Assembly (NCBI GenBank): GCA_036873135.1
Contig: JAPTYO010000004.1
Location: 40,085,105-40,149,104, forward strand
Length of the DNA stretch: 64,000 nt
Direction: 5' to 3'
From: Clarkia xantiana subsp. parviflora
Lineage: Eukaryota; Streptophyta; Magnoliopsida; Myrtales; Onagraceae
Shown: piece after piece, positions 1-11,245 of the stretch
Layout of the letters: each line of letters starts with the position of its first letter
Numbering within the stretch: position 1 is the first letter of the stretch
Program-made: the position numbers and the translations under genes
The notes under the pieces: generated by a model
What the model was told of the DNA's origin: nothing
What the model saw: the letters and a program-made list of their open reading frames with translations, nothing else
The model's database searches: none

Positions 1-1289
1 TCCTAAACAACTCATTTCCACTCGAATAAAAAATCAGGCACTTGTTATTCTCAAATGTTAACTTGAACCCCTTTTTTATTAACTGACCAACACTTAGGAG
101 GTTTTGATCAATTTGTGGCACAAGTAAGACATCATCTATGTATTTGATACCTGATCTGCATTTAATAGCTACGGTCCCTTTTCCCTTCACCGAGATGAGA
201 TCTCCATTCCCTATTTTAACTTTTGAGGAAACTGACCTGTCAAGATGCTTGAACAGCTTTGCATCTCGTGTCATATGGCTGGTACATCCACTGTCAACAA
301 GCCATTCATTACTTGAGACCTCATCTGTGAAACAGGAAGCAACAAATAGTTGTTCTTCTTCTTCTTCCTGAGTAACAGTCTGATTTGCAGACTGTGTCTC
401 TTTCTTCCACTTTCCCTTCTTCTCTGGACATATAATCTCCATATGGCCCATCTTTTGGCACCTTCTGCATTTGATATCTGGCCTTTTCCAGCACTTGTAG
501 TAAGGATGATTTTCCTTGCCACAATGCTTACAAGGAGATGAATTCTTTCCTTTGAAGCTCTTATCAGAGTATGATCCTCCTTCTCCTCCACTTTGCTGAC
601 CTTGCCACTTCTTCTCCTTTCCCTTTGGACCAAGGTGAAGCTTTGCTTTCAGTGCTCCTTCAATGATCCCTTCCTCACGCATGAGCCTCCTCTGCTCTTG
701 TGCTTGAAGAGCACTAAGTAACTCTGCCAATTTGATGTCTGACAGGTCCTTAGTGTTCTCCAATGAGGCAATGGTGGCTTCAAATCTCTCAGGTAGGGTT
801 ACTAAAATATTCTCCACAATCCTGCTGTCTTTCAATTCCTTACCAAGTATTCGAACTTGGTTTGCTATGCTGAGGAGACGATCTGAGTACTGTTGTATTG
901 TCTCAGACTCCTTCATATGTTCTCTCTCAAATTCTCTAATTAAGTTTAGAGATTTCATACCTCGAATCTTGTCATCTCCCTTATATTCAGACTTCAGAAA
1001 ATCCCAGATTTCTTTAGCAGAGGGAAGAGACATTATTCGATTGAAAATTGCAGGTGTGACAGCTGAGAAAAAGGCAAGACTTTGCTCGAGCTTTTCTTGT
1101 CTTCTTCTCTCTGTGGACCTTGATTTGAGCTAACGTAGGGTTGTTGGGTAAGGCAGGGATTTCATAATCTTCTTCCACAGCCTCCCACAAATCAGCACCC
1201 TCCATGAAAGCCTCCATCTTGATCGACCAAGTTTGGAAGTTTGAACCATCAAACTTTGGTGGAGCTGTAGCAGAGAACGCGTCTTCCAT
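1..1289 (-). pseudogene. Copia-1 gag-protease region (partial, one frameshift)
   Basis: This is the start of a Copia polyprotein, which packages element RNA and cuts itself by an aspartic protease. The likely start is the ATG at 1287-1289, followed by a typical gag opening (PPKFDGSNFQTWSIKMEAF). Two CCHC zinc knuckles follow, CKHCGKENHPYYKC near 490-530 and CRRCQKMGHMEIIC near 430-470. The protease motif WLVDSGCTSHMTRD is near 255-300. The frame is open almost throughout. One extra base in a T-run near 1067-1071 shifts the frame about 75 codons after the start. The conserved knuckles and protease site suggest a fairly young copy. The C-terminal part lies off the window. Confidence 0.85.
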
Positions 1290-1343
1290 GGATGATCTCA
1301 ATTTGACAATCACACTCTCTCATGCAGGTCCCTCAAGAATACA

Positions 1344-1355
1344 GCTCTGATACCA
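1344..1355 (-). other. Copia-1 primer-binding site
   Basis: On the minus strand the sequence is TGGTATCAGAGC, the standard initiator tRNA-Met primer site of plant Copia elements. It is one base from the LTR end. Confidence 0.85.
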
Positions 1356-1356
1356 C

Positions 1357-1623
1357 TGTTGTTTTTTACGAGAAAAACTACTACTTTGATTGATAATTCA
1401 AAACAGACTTATACAAGATTTTCTAAAAACTGAAATTCCTAATAATCAGCTAAGACCAGTTACACACGTAACCACTACAGACTCAACAACAAAAAAACGT
1501 GAAACATGCCACAGGCTTAACAATAGGAAATTCTAACTTACTCCCCAAGTTACAGCAACAGGCTGACTTGGTCCCTAAGACTCTAACTTGAACAAAGTCT
1601 AAAACTGCAGGACTAATTCAACA
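1357..1623 (-). repeat. Copia-1 5' LTR
   Basis: A 267-bp LTR bounded by the inverted ends TGTTG and CAACA. It abuts a primer-binding site complementary to initiator tRNA-Met. Only this LTR of the pair lies in the window. Confidence 0.85.
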
Positions 1624-2320
1624 CTTAGCATTTGATTTTAAAACAACAAAGGGCCACATTTTGTTCTCCCGAGTTGCGTAGTGCTGTTACAAATGATTAG
1701 GGATTCACCCGAGTAGAATTTAACCATGCGTAGTGCTGTTACAAATGATTTATCTCATGGCTTAGTAATCTTCCAGCTGCTGGTATTTTGAAGAATTGAG
1801 AGAAATGTTCAATAAAATAGATAAAACATGTTTTTAACACCTTAGTCGTGAAATATATCATGGTAAACAAGGTAGCTTGAGTATATCAAATTTCTTCTGC
1901 AAAATGAAGGTCTATGGGTTGAACTTGATGTTGTTGAAAGTAGCATTTGTCCTGTGTTAAATTCCACATTGGGCCGATTCAAACCCAACGGGCCAATAGA
2001 GAGCAACTATTTTCACAAGTGGAGTTCCATCCTAAAACCAATTGGTGATAGAAGGAGGTAGCTACAGGGAATTGGGGAAGTGAGAGGCGACCAAACAGCA
2101 TCCCGACGATGCTACGTCAGTTCAATGCGACGTCGATATCAGAGAGAAGTCATAGAGACAACACCTCCTTAAAGAAATAATATTGTTTATTATGATGAGG
2201 CTAATGTTCGTTTTATGGTGTTCCTCTTTTTTGTTAAAACTCAGGAAGGATGAATGAATATAGGCCTTTCAAAGGTTCTTCTTTTTCTGAAGATATCTGA
2301 GTTCTCTCTTTTAAGGCGAC
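1624..2320. other. Spacer, probably TAT-2 3' untranslated region
   Basis: No coding region is recognisable. A 23-bp motif ending in ACAAATGATT occurs twice (near 1675 and 1728). Position between Copia-1 and the minisatellite suggests the 3' untranslated part of TAT-2; no integrase C-terminus could be seen here. Confidence 0.35.
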
Positions 2321-2329
2321 CGACATTTA

Positions 2330-3010
2330 ATATCGACCATCAATAATCTGATATCCACTAAATCACTCAGATTCGGCGATAATATGCGGCGTCGAAGACA
2401 AACTTTTTCCAAATCAAGAGTCGATCATCAAAAATCTAATATCTACTAAATCACTCAGATTTGTCGACTACTTGGAAGCGGTTAAGTAAACGAAGAACCC
2501 AAGAGTCGATCATCAAAAACATTTTATATCTACAATATCACTCAGATGGATCGAGCTCCTTGCGGTGCAGAAGAACCCAAGAGTCGATCATCAAAAACAT
2601 CTGATATCTACAATATCACTCAGATGGATCGAGCTCCTTGAGGTGCAGAAGAACCCAAGAGTCGATCATCAAAACCATCTGATATCTACAATATCACTCA
2701 GATGGATCGAGCTCCTTGCGGTGCAGAAGAACCCGAGAGTCGATCATTAAAAACATCTGATATCTACAATATCACTCAGATAGATCGACTACTTGTGGTA
2801 TGAAAGAACTCAAGAGACGATCATTCAAACATCTGATATCTACAATATCATTCAGATAGATCGACTACTTGCAATACGAAAGAGCCCAAGAGTCGATCAT
2901 TAAAATATTTGATATCTACTAAATCACTCAAATAGATCGACTACTTGAGGTTTCGAAAGTCGATCATCCCGCCTCGAAGTTCGGTGTCGACCATTCAAAA
3001 TCCGATATCC
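2330..3010. repeat. 78-bp minisatellite of TAT-2
   Basis: Units carrying AAGAGTCGATCATCAAAAAC begin at 2501, 2579, 2657, 2735, 2812 and 2888, a period of 76-78 bp. Shorter decayed units extend to both sides. The central four copies are nearly identical and the edge copies are diverged. Arrays of this kind between pol and the antisense gene are typical of TAT/Ogre elements. Confidence 0.85.
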
Positions 3011-3273
3011 ACTAAATCACTCGGACAAATCTACAACTCGAGAGAAAGGTTAGATATTTGGGAATTACCCTTAAAATCATTCGATTATATGGAGACCTAA
3101 TGATTGTTCTAAAGTCGAGTATGTTTTCTATTAAGTCCGTGGAAAGATCTATGAAAACGGTGAAAAGCCCAAGAGAGGGCAGGCATATGTAAGATTGCTA
3201 AAAATTATCCTTCATTAATAAACGGGAGTTTACAAAATATCGAGAAGGAAATTAAAAGCGTCTATGCTAAAAT

Positions 3274-4430
3274 CTATCTATCAGCCCTAACATTGGCTTT
3301 AGCTTCCTCATGCAGATATTCTCGAAGAACTGCCACTCTCGAGAGGTCCAGGTCGGGGCCCAAGGCCCTAAGGTCGGCCACCAATGAAGTAAAAACTGAG
3401 AGAAGCATATGCCCGCTCGCCATGGCGGCGTCCGTTTGAAAGGCCAAGCTGACATTGTAAGCGGCAACAGCATTCCGCTCAGGCTCCTCGAGCTCTTTCA
3501 CCCTCTTCTTCAGCTCGATGTTCTCTTTGCGCTGAGAATCCAGTTGGGCACGGAAAATTTTGGAGAAGGCGGCAGCATCAGGATATGCCTTGCCAAGCAC
3601 GGCCGCCAAAACTCCACTAGCTCTCAGAGCCTCCTTGCAGGTATCGAGCTCCCCAGATATGGTGCCCAAGACCCTCTGAAGGCTGGAAACCTCCCCTTCA
3701 AGGCGAGCCACCTTTTCCCGAAGGCCCTGCACTTCTTTGGCCTCCGACTCCAGGGAAGCAAGCTGCCCCTTTGCGAGAGATAACTCCTCGCCAAGGTCGA
3801 TGAGCAATTGACCCACCTGCAAGAAATCGCGGTTGGTCTGGAAAGGAAAAAGTCGTCAACATAAGGTACAAATAATATGTATCAACGAATAAGAATATGG
3901 TTCTACCTTGGACTGTCGATGTAGGAACATTCGAGTGGCGTCCTCCACTCGATCTGTAGGGAGGCGAGGACGATCCCGGGAGGAACAGAGGCGTTCAGCA
4001 AGTGAAGGGCCACCTCCTTGTTGACGATGGAATGACCCTCCTTCAGCTTGTACTCTCCCAGAGTGGCGAGAGGGTCCCAATCGACATCTCGTGGCAGAGA
4101 GTCGGGGGCAGAATGAAGCATCCTCCAAGCAAAGGGAGGACCCTGATATCCCAAGCCTGTCTTGGCTTGAGAAGAAGAAGCCTCAGCAATACCCTTGCCC
4201 TTAGGGTCGACTTCTGCGAGGAAAATACGTTAATAAAAATGAACTACCAAGAACTAAGTAAGGAATCTATCAGGGCAAAAGTCTGTACCAGTGGGGGGCA
4301 AGGGACTAGTGGGCGTCAGATCGACCCCAGAAGTAACCTTCTGAAATGAGGAGACTGGAGTGGCGGTGGTGATCTTCACTTTCTTCGAAGGAGTGGCGCC
4401 TGCCCTCCCAGCGGGTCTCTTGGTTCTCTT
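3274..4430 (-). CDS. TAT-2 antisense gene, 3' exons (split by TAT-1)
   Basis: This is the 3' half of a spliced gene on the minus strand whose 5' half is at 13441-14463; TAT-1 is inserted between the halves. Exons inferred from GT-AG borders are 4289-4430 (the end of exon 2), 3907-4213 and 3274-3816. The last exon encodes about 180 residues with long heptad-like stretches (LREKVARLEGEVSSLQRVL), so a coiled coil is likely. The exon before it contains a conserved WRML...PRDVDWDP region. The gene runs opposite to its element, which reads on the plus strand and ends at the LTR at 15014. It is the accessory antisense ORF class of TAT elements, related to the Pfam 'putative gypsy type transposon' family. 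Its biochemical function is unknown. Confidence 0.7.
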
Positions 4431-5161
4431 TGTTAGGTTCTAAGTTTCAGGTCAACGAGCGATCGACCTAAGCCTTATTCCTCACTGGAGAAATTGCGGG
4501 TTCGGTGCTCCTAAGTCTTGTCGTCCTGATCCGTATCTTTCTGTCCTTCGCCTTCTCTTCTCCTCGTGCCCTGCAAGAGGGGCAATACCAAGCACGGAGG
4601 GGGGGGGGTGGTGCTTGATGTACCCTCTACGATGCCTAAGTCAGTACGATACTTTTAGAGAGATAAAGCTAGTGAGATGTCAGAGCTAAATTGTACACTT
4701 AGCCAAGATCCCCAAATGAATGGTGGAAAGGTTGTATTTGTAAGCGACAGTGTCATTAAGGTGGCTTAATGACATCGTTAACCTTTAAACACAATTAATT
4801 AGCCCTTAATCTCGTAATTAAAACCTTAAAGCACGGAGAGGTTGGCGGAAATAAACTGAGTATCGGAGTCGGGAAGTGGTGTCGGGACCCTTGGGGGGGG
4901 GGGGGGGGGGGAGAAAATCCGACCCCCAAGGGTAAGGGTGGGGTGTGGCCACCTAACCCCTCCCTAGGGGAGGTCGGTTGTGGCCACCCGACCTCACCTA
5001 GGTGAGTTTGCCTCGGTCCGGACGAGTGTTTTGGCCTCGTCCGGACCATTGGCGTTTCCGCGGGGTGTTTGGGTCGAAGTTTCGATTTACAATCATTGAC
5101 GGGGTGATCAAAATAAAACGATTCGGAAGTCAACGGGTTCAAATTGGGCGTATATCCATCA
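4431..5161 (-). repeat. TAT-1 3' LTR
   Basis: A 731-bp LTR running TGTTAGGTTC...ATATCCATCA on the plus strand. It has a 19-base G-run at 4893-4911. The TATA-like motif of its partner (TATTTATAAG, plus strand) reads TATTTGTAAG here, so the promoter motif is damaged in this copy. Confidence 0.95.
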
Positions 5162-5175
5162 CATGCCCCCGAGTC
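5162..5175 (-). other. TAT-1 polypurine tract
   Basis: Minus-strand GACTCGGGGGCATG directly precedes the 3' LTR, where the plus-strand primer tract is expected. Near-identical tracts precede the TAT-2 and TAT-3 3' LTRs. Confidence 0.8.
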
Positions 5176-5976
5176 AACCAATGGCCTGACCCTTGATTGA
5201 CTCTATTTTAGGATGGTATGACACGCGCAATTTGAAGCCGGGATTTACCTTTTGTCGGAATCCTTACTTACCCATGGATGTGTGTCTCTGACTCTGCCGA
5301 CTCTACCCCCTGTCTTATAAGGTAGAGGGATTGTAAATGTTAGAATAGCACGGACACGTATCCAAGCACGTGTCCGCCTGAGATGGAAATAATAAATCTA
5401 TCCCCGCCATGGGTGTATACTTGGAAAATATACGCTCGGGGATGCAATATGGATACAACTAAACGAGTCCATGCTTTAATTTCATGCCGGGATAAGTCTA
5501 AGTGGGGAAATTTTTTGATTTTGGTCTGAAATTTCTCTAAGTATGGGATATTTAAAAAATATGCCTATAAGATACTAACTATGGTAGGTGTGAGTTTAAC
5601 CGTGGTTAATGGGAATTAGGGGTATCAGTTTTTAAATCTGACCCTTGAATTTTTCCTTTTAAAAAATTAACGGTGTCGATTTAGCGGTTTTGGAAAAAAC
5701 CCTATTCCCTTTTACTATAAAAAGGGGTAAGTGATTACCTCATTCTCGTTGTCCTTTTCTCTTTTTCTTTTCTTTTAGGCGGTTAGGATCCTTGGTTGGA
5801 TTCACTTCTCGGGACGCGTGTCGTATTGAGGTACGTGCCTTTTGCTTTGTGTAAGCGTTGCTTTTGGGGAGACGTAATCCCGCTTCTCCCTTGATTGTTT
5901 CTTTACTTGTCCCGTTTTTGATTTGTGGGTCTTCATGGTGGTATAGTCCTGTTTAGTTCATCCTCTTTTCATCCCC
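5176..5976 (+). promoter_or_regulatory. TAT-1 antisense-gene promoter and leader
   Basis: This stretch has no protein. It contains TATAAAAA at 5716-5723, followed by a pyrimidine-rich leader. It lies between the element's 3' LTR and its antisense gene, in the right direction to drive that gene. Confidence 0.5.
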
Positions 5977-6235
5977 TTGCCCCCGTGTTTCTGTTTACTG
6001 GCGCGTGGGGTCTTTTATATTGGGATTATGACGATCTCCCCTTGTCCCCCTGCCTCTGCTTGTTGGCCATTGGGGTCTCTCTATGCTGGGAGTTATAACT
6101 GTCTCCCCTTGCCCCCTGCCTCTGCTTATCGGCCATTGGGGTCTCTCTATGCTGGGAGTTATAACTGTCTCCCCTTGCCTTCTTACCTCTGCTCATTTGC
6201 CTGTGGGGTTTTCCCGTATCATCTTTCTATTCTTA
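5972..6235 (+). repeat. Short tandem repeat in antisense-gene leader
   Basis: Four decayed units of about 66 bp share CCCCTTGCC...TGGGGTCT...TATAACTGTCT. The two central units are nearly identical. They lie upstream of the first antisense-gene exon and probably in leader or intron; peptides read from them are low-complexity artefacts. Confidence 0.7.
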
Positions 6236-6356
6236 CCTTTTGACTTTGTACTCGTCGTTTTAGGAAAATGAGTTTTATCTTGTCTCTACTATCCCTTTTC
6301 TGTTTTTCTTGGGCTAAGCTTGCGTGTTTTCGATCAGCAGATCTCCCCGGTGTTTG

Positions 6357-7425
6357 ATGAGGAGTAAGAGGCCAGTACGGGTGGGAGTGGTTAACTCCGG
6401 GACCGGACCTTCGATTGCAAAAAGATCGGTTTTTTGTGGAGCGGGGAGGTGTCCTCCAATTGGAGGTAAGAGCGGTGGTGATGTTAGGGTATCATCTTCT
6501 TTCTATATTGATGCCCCCCAATCGAGGGTCCGGGAGCCATCTTTTCCTTCACCCTTGTTTGGTAAGTCATGGAATGTCTGAGTTTCCTTAGTATATATTG
6601 GTGTTTACTCTGTATCTTGTTGTAGGTAGACTTCGTCTTCCACTTTTGAGTTGAAAAGAGCTGTCTCGTCCTCCTGTTGATGGAATTGTTGGGTCTGAGT
6701 GGGCGCCTTATTATGGGCGTGGGGCTCGTTTTGACAATCAATCTTCTTTGCAAACTCCTGAGGTTGGAGTTTGTGTCTTGCAGTCCGCTATTCCTCCTGC
6801 AGATCGTGTGCCTCTTTCTAAAGGGTCGGAGGCAGTTTATGAATTGGCTCATGATGTGTTGTCTCGCTATGCTTCTGTAACTTTTCTTAACTTTGTTATC
6901 CTTTAGGACGTTTATTCTTTCATGCTTTATCTGTCTCATCCTTTGTTTTTGTCGCAGGGTATTGCCGACCTTGTTAATTTGTCCACCCTTGTTATTGATC
7001 TTGCTGAGGGGAAGAAGGCGCACAAGGGCACTTGTGTCTCCCTTAATTCTAAGCTTGTTAGTTGTTTGGAGCGTAGCCGTATCACAGATTTGCAGTGCCG
7101 AGATTTGGAGAGTCGTATTGCCCTTCTTAAAGAAGAGATTGAAGCCTTAAGGCAAAAGTCTTATCGCGATGAGGTACTTCGGGCTGCTGAGTTGGTGTCC
7201 CTTGAGGAGATGTTTCGTGTGGAGGAGAAAGGGTGTGCTATCGCTGAGTATAAGGCTTCCTCCTCTTATCAGGCTGCTATCGATGTTCGCTGCTCTGTGG
7301 CTAAGCGTATCTCTTTGAAGGCGATTCTTGAGAGTATGTATATGATTGCTCCTGACTTTCCTTTTTCTCAGCTTGGTGATTTATCTGACTTCGCTGTTAG
7401 GCATATTGCCAAGATGGGGAGGTAG
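6357..7425 (+). CDS. TAT-1 antisense gene (shortened, spliced)
   Basis: This is the accessory antisense gene of TAT-1, opposite in direction to its pol. The proposed start is ATG 6357 (MRSKRPVRVGVV). Exon 1 ends at a GT at 6466. A middle exon, about 6627-6876, encodes a segment ending in AVYELAHDVLSRYAS before GT. The last exon, 6958-7425, begins after GTCGCAG and encodes about 155 residues, predominantly a coiled coil (LESRIALLKEEIEALRQK). The exon order matches the TAT-2 and TAT-4 genes. The GLRFP...ELCEYY domain seen in those genes was not found, so this copy is probably an internally deleted version. The middle-exon start is uncertain. Role unknown. Confidence 0.55.
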
Positions 7426-7824
7426 TACACCTATCGCTTGTGGTGTCTTCTTACTACTCTTCCTGTTGGTGGGTTGCCCTTGTCTTTAGAGTTTGAAACT
7501 CCTCATTTCCTTGCTTTGCTATCTTTGTTTGATACTCATGTTTTTACTTATGGTATGCATGGCAGGGTGCTTATCTCCCCTTTTCATGATAACTTCTTGT
7601 GTCTTTATGTATAATTTTTGGTTATGGACCTTTCCCTTTATGGTGCTTTCTTTTCTTTGCGTTTCTCTTGTATTTTCCTTCATCATCATACCTGCTATTT
7701 CATCAAGAGAAAACATATTATATGTTCTTCATACAACTTTACTTTGCCATTATTTTCTCATGGTTTCCTTCTTAGTATGGTGCAATGATCTCTTCTGATA
7801 CCCTTTGAATGGTGTGTGTGATAT
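7426..7824. other. Spacer after the TAT-1 antisense gene
   Basis: Pyrimidine-rich sequence between the antisense-gene stop codon and the minisatellite. No gene is supported. Confidence 0.4.
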
Positions 7825-7828
7825 TGTT

Positions 7829-8425
7829 AGACCAAAGATACGCTCTTGATGGGCGTCGAATCTGTTCACGAGACAGGCTCTCGGAGGGCACTTAACGTTT
7901 CGCAGGATAGGCTCCCGGAGGGCACAAGTTAGACCAAAGATACGCTCCTGGTGGGCGTCGAATCTGGTAGTTTGAAATCTACCTCAAGATACGCTCTTGG
8001 GGGCGTCGAATCTGGTAGTTTGAAATCTACCTCAAGATACGCTCTTGGGGGTGTCGAATGTCGTAGTTTTTAGAAACCACTCTCAAGATACGCTCTTGGG
8101 GGCGTCGAAATTCGTAGTTTTTTAAAACCACTCTCAAGATACGCTCTTGGGGGCGTCAAAGTTCGTAGTTTTTGGGAACCTCTCTCAAGATACGCTCTTG
8201 GGGGCGTCGAAGTTCGTAGTTTTTGGAAACCACTCTCAAGATACGCTCTTGGGGGCGTCGAAGGTCGTAGTATGAAAACCACTCTCAAGATACGCTCTTG
8301 GGGGCGTCGAAGGTCGTAGTATGAAAACCACTCTCAAGATACGCTCTTGGGGGCGTCGAAGGTCGTAGTATGAAAACTACTCTCAAGATACGCTCTTGGG
8401 GGCGTCGATGGTGTTGCTGACTTGG
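7829..8425. repeat. 48-53-bp minisatellite of TAT-1
   Basis: About eleven units contain AGATACGCTCTTGGGGGCGT, at intervals of about 48-53 bp apart from the first interval of about 100 bp. Units at 8230-8400 are almost identical. It lies between the integrase end and the antisense gene, the same relative place as the TAT-2 and TAT-4 arrays. Confidence 0.9.
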
Positions 8426-8706
8426 AAGTCATATCTGTGTAAGGATAACATAATGATTGTGTCACCACCTTCTTTGAAAGATACTTTTGAGTAACTTCTA
8501 CTTCATTAGGAGCATTCATGCTTTATGTACACTTGGGGTGTCTTGGGTGGATCAAGATACCCTTTGGAGGAAATCAAAGATAGTTGTAGAGTCGGAGTAA
8601 CTTCTTGAGTTCTCCTTCTCAAAAGTTGTTTTTAGAAAACTTAAGTAATTATATGTAATGACTTGAAATAACTCCAAGGATATGGTCTTTTGTTTGTGCT
8701 GTCTTC

Positions 8707-9360
8707 TTAGACGTAGTACTTCTTTAGGTGTTCTCCACTGAAGGTGTTTGTGGAGATATACCCGTCCCCATCCTCTAGGCGGTAAGCATTTGCGTATGGA
8801 ACTGATGCTATCTTATACGGCCCTTCCCACTTTGGAGATAATTTTCTGACTTGTTCTAAGTGTGAGAACTCGTTCTTTCTGAGTACTAGTTCTCCTATGT
8901 GGAATTGCCTCTCCTTGACTTGGCGGTTGTAATATCTTGCGGATACAAGGCGCATTCGTGCCTGTGCTTCCTCCGAGTTCCATCTTTTATCATCCACAAG
9001 GTCTAAATCTAAGAGCCTTGCTTTGTTATTCTCATGCTCTTCAAAGTACGTGGTTCTTAGTGATGATACAGCCATTTCTGCTGGTGCCACCGCTTCGGTT
9101 CCGTATACTAGGCCAAATGGTGTTTCTCCTGTGGCTATCTTTGGTGTTGTCCGCACTGCCCATAGAACATTTTCCAGCTCATCTACCCAACTTCCCTTGG
9201 TAGCATGGAGTTGTTTCTTTAGACCGTCTAGCACTATTTTATTTGCCGACTCTACTTGCCCGTTTGTCTGAGGGTGTTTTACTGATGCGAAGCGGTGCTC
9301 TATATTCAGCCTTTCGCAATACCATTGCAGTCTTGCTCTTGAATTGTGGGCCATTATCAC
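8707..9360 (-). pseudogene. TAT-1 integrase C-terminal part
   Basis: This frame carries the last acidic residue of the integrase DDE core in the typical context NGQVESANK, followed by the C-terminal domain (GELVLRKNEF...GPYKIASV) and a normal end (GEHLKKYYV). A frameshift near 9345 separates it from the first two catalytic aspartates, which are in the upstream frame. Integrase inserts element cDNA into nuclear DNA. Confidence 0.9.
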
Positions 9361-10405
9361 TTATTATCGCTTTTGGGACTCCGTATCTCGAGACAATGTG
9401 AGATTGAATGAAGTTAACGATTTGCTCGTCTGTTGTCTTTCCCATTGCCTTTGCTTCTATCCACTTGGAGAAGTAGTCTATTGCTACTATTATGCAAGTT
9501 TTCTGCCCTTTTATTCTTGGTAGGGGGCCTATCAGATCAATCCCCCACTGTGCGAATGGCCAGGCTCCTGAGATGGAACTTAGCTTTGCTGCTGGGGCTG
9601 TTATATTTCTGGAGTACCTTTGGCAGTGATCACATTTTTGTACCCAGTCTGCTGCTTCTTTGCTCATTGATGGCCAATAGTATCCTAGGTTATAGACCTT
9701 TCGGATTATTGATCGTGCTCCTTCATGGCACCCCGCGTCTCCTTCATGGAGTTCTGCCAGTATTCTCTCTGTTTCTGGGTATGTTATGCATTTGAGGAAG
9801 GGTGTGGAGTACCCTTTTTTGTAGAGTTCATTATCCATCACTGCATAATTTCTAGCCATTCTTTCAATCTTGACTGCCTCTACCTTATCCTTTGGGAGTT
9901 TTCCTTCCATGATGTACTGACGCATTGGGGTCATCCAGGCTTCTCCTTCATCTATTACTAGAGCCTCCATTTTTTCTATTACTGATTGCATTCTTTGCTC
10001 TACAAAGTGAACCTCTTTGCCTGCTTCTGCCCCTAGGGCTAGTTTGCTTAAGGCGTCCGCCTCTTGGTTTTGTTCTCTTGGGACTGACTCAATGTCGAAG
10101 CTTTGGAAGCTTTTTATTAGGTCCCTGGCTTGCTGTAAGTACTTCTGCATGTTTTCAGACTTTGCAGTGTAGATTCCTTTCACTTGGTTGACAACTAGTT
10201 GAGAATCACACTTGACTCTTAGGTGCTTTGCCCCTACTCCTTTGGCTATTCTCAGGCCTGTTATCAATGCTTCGTATTCAGCCTCATTGTTTGTTGCCTT
10301 AAAGGTAAGTGCCATGGCATATCGCAGAGGTGTATCCCTACTTGGCGGGTATAATAGGAGGTCTGCACCTGAACCTCCCCCGTTGGATGACCCATCGGTA
10401 TGCAT
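9239..10405 (-). pseudogene. TAT-1 second RNase H and integrase N-terminal part
   Basis: The frame starts with a complete RNase H of the extra (archaeal-like) type found in TAT elements. The acidic residues are in HTDGSSNGG, NNEAEYEAL, KCDSQLVV and QEADALSKLA. The integrase zinc finger follows (HEGDAGCHEG...CDHCQRYS), then the first two DDE aspartates (WGIDLIGP and ISDNGPQF). An in-frame TAG at 10406-10408 immediately before this segment cuts it off from the upstream RT, and a frameshift near 9345 breaks it at the other end. Within the segment, the catalytic residues are present. Confidence 0.92.
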
Positions 10406-11245
10406 CTACCATAACTCTTCTGGTTGTTTCTCCTGACTACTACTCGCCTCGCTTGTAGTTTTGATTTCTCCCAAGTCTTCATCTGGATTAATTCCGGTGA
10501 ATTCGGCAATAAAATCTGCTAGAGCCTGCCCCTTTATAGCTGTTCTAGGGGCAAAGTGAATACGAAACTCACTTAGCTCAATTGCCCATTTGGTTAGTCT
10601 TCCCGATGTGTCTGGTCTTTGGAGGAGGTGTTTCAATGGTTGGTCTGTGAGGACTGTTACCTCGTGCCCATGAAAGCACGGTCTCAACTTCCTTGCTGAT
10701 ATAATCAGTGCATAGAGGTACTTTTCTATTGGCAAGTAGTTGATCTCATACTTTGCCAATGTTTTACTTACGAAGTACACTGGCAATTGTGCAGAGTTTT
10801 CTTCTTTTATTAGTACCGAGCTTACTGCCACGTTGCTCACGGAGATGTAGAGGTAGAGGGGCTCCCCTGGCGTAGGCTTTGCTAGGGGTGGTAGTGTCTT
10901 TAGATGTTGTTTGAGTTGTTGGAAGGCTTCTTCACATCTTGGTGTCCATTCGAACTTCTTGTTTGCCCTTAGTACCTCAAAGAAGGGTAATGCTTTGTCT
11001 CTTATTTTGGATAGGAATCTGTTAAGAGCTGCCAACCTCCCATTCAGTCGTTGAACCTCTTTGTGCTTCGTAGGTGACTGCATTTCTTCAATTTCTTGTA
11101 GTTTCTCGGGGTTTACCTCTATGCCTCGCTGACTTACCATGAAGCCTAAAAACTTCCCTGATTGTACCCCAAATGCACATTTTTTCGGGTTTAGGCGGAC
11201 TTGGTATTGTCTCATTCTCTCACGTTGAGCGAAGGTTTTCCACAT
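10406..11245 (-). pseudogene. TAT-1 RT end and first RNase H
   Basis: This frame continues RT after a frameshift near 11230-11245 (RLNPKKCAFGVQSGKFLGFMVS, then the connection region). It then enters the ordinary Ty3/Gypsy RNase H. The first catalytic aspartate of that domain is missing: the position reads LYLYISVSN. This fits the dual-RNase-H design of TAT elements, where the second domain takes over and the first degenerates. The frame ends at TAG 10406-10408. Confidence 0.88.

Larger units (their letters stand above)
1..1623 (-). mobile_element. Copia-1, 5' part of a Ty1/Copia LTR retrotransposon
   Basis: The element reads on the minus strand: its 5' LTR is at the right (1357-1623), followed by the primer-binding site and then gag and protease running off the left edge. 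The rest of pol and the 3' LTR lie outside the window. The five bases after the LTR are CTTAG, which should recur at the other end as the target-site duplication. It appears to be inserted in TAT-2, between that element's pol (outside the window) and its minisatellite; this is inferred from the order of features to the right. Confidence 0.85.

Noticed and set aside
6484..7023. Minus-strand 179-codon frame opposite the TAT-1 antisense gene
   Set aside because: Basic low-complexity shadow of the plus-strand exons, with no family resemblance.
7829..8425. Regularly spaced repeats resembling a CRISPR array
   Set aside because: The spacers are themselves repeated (a minisatellite), no cas genes are present, and the DNA is plant nuclear. 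The array at 2330-3010 is rejected for the same reason.
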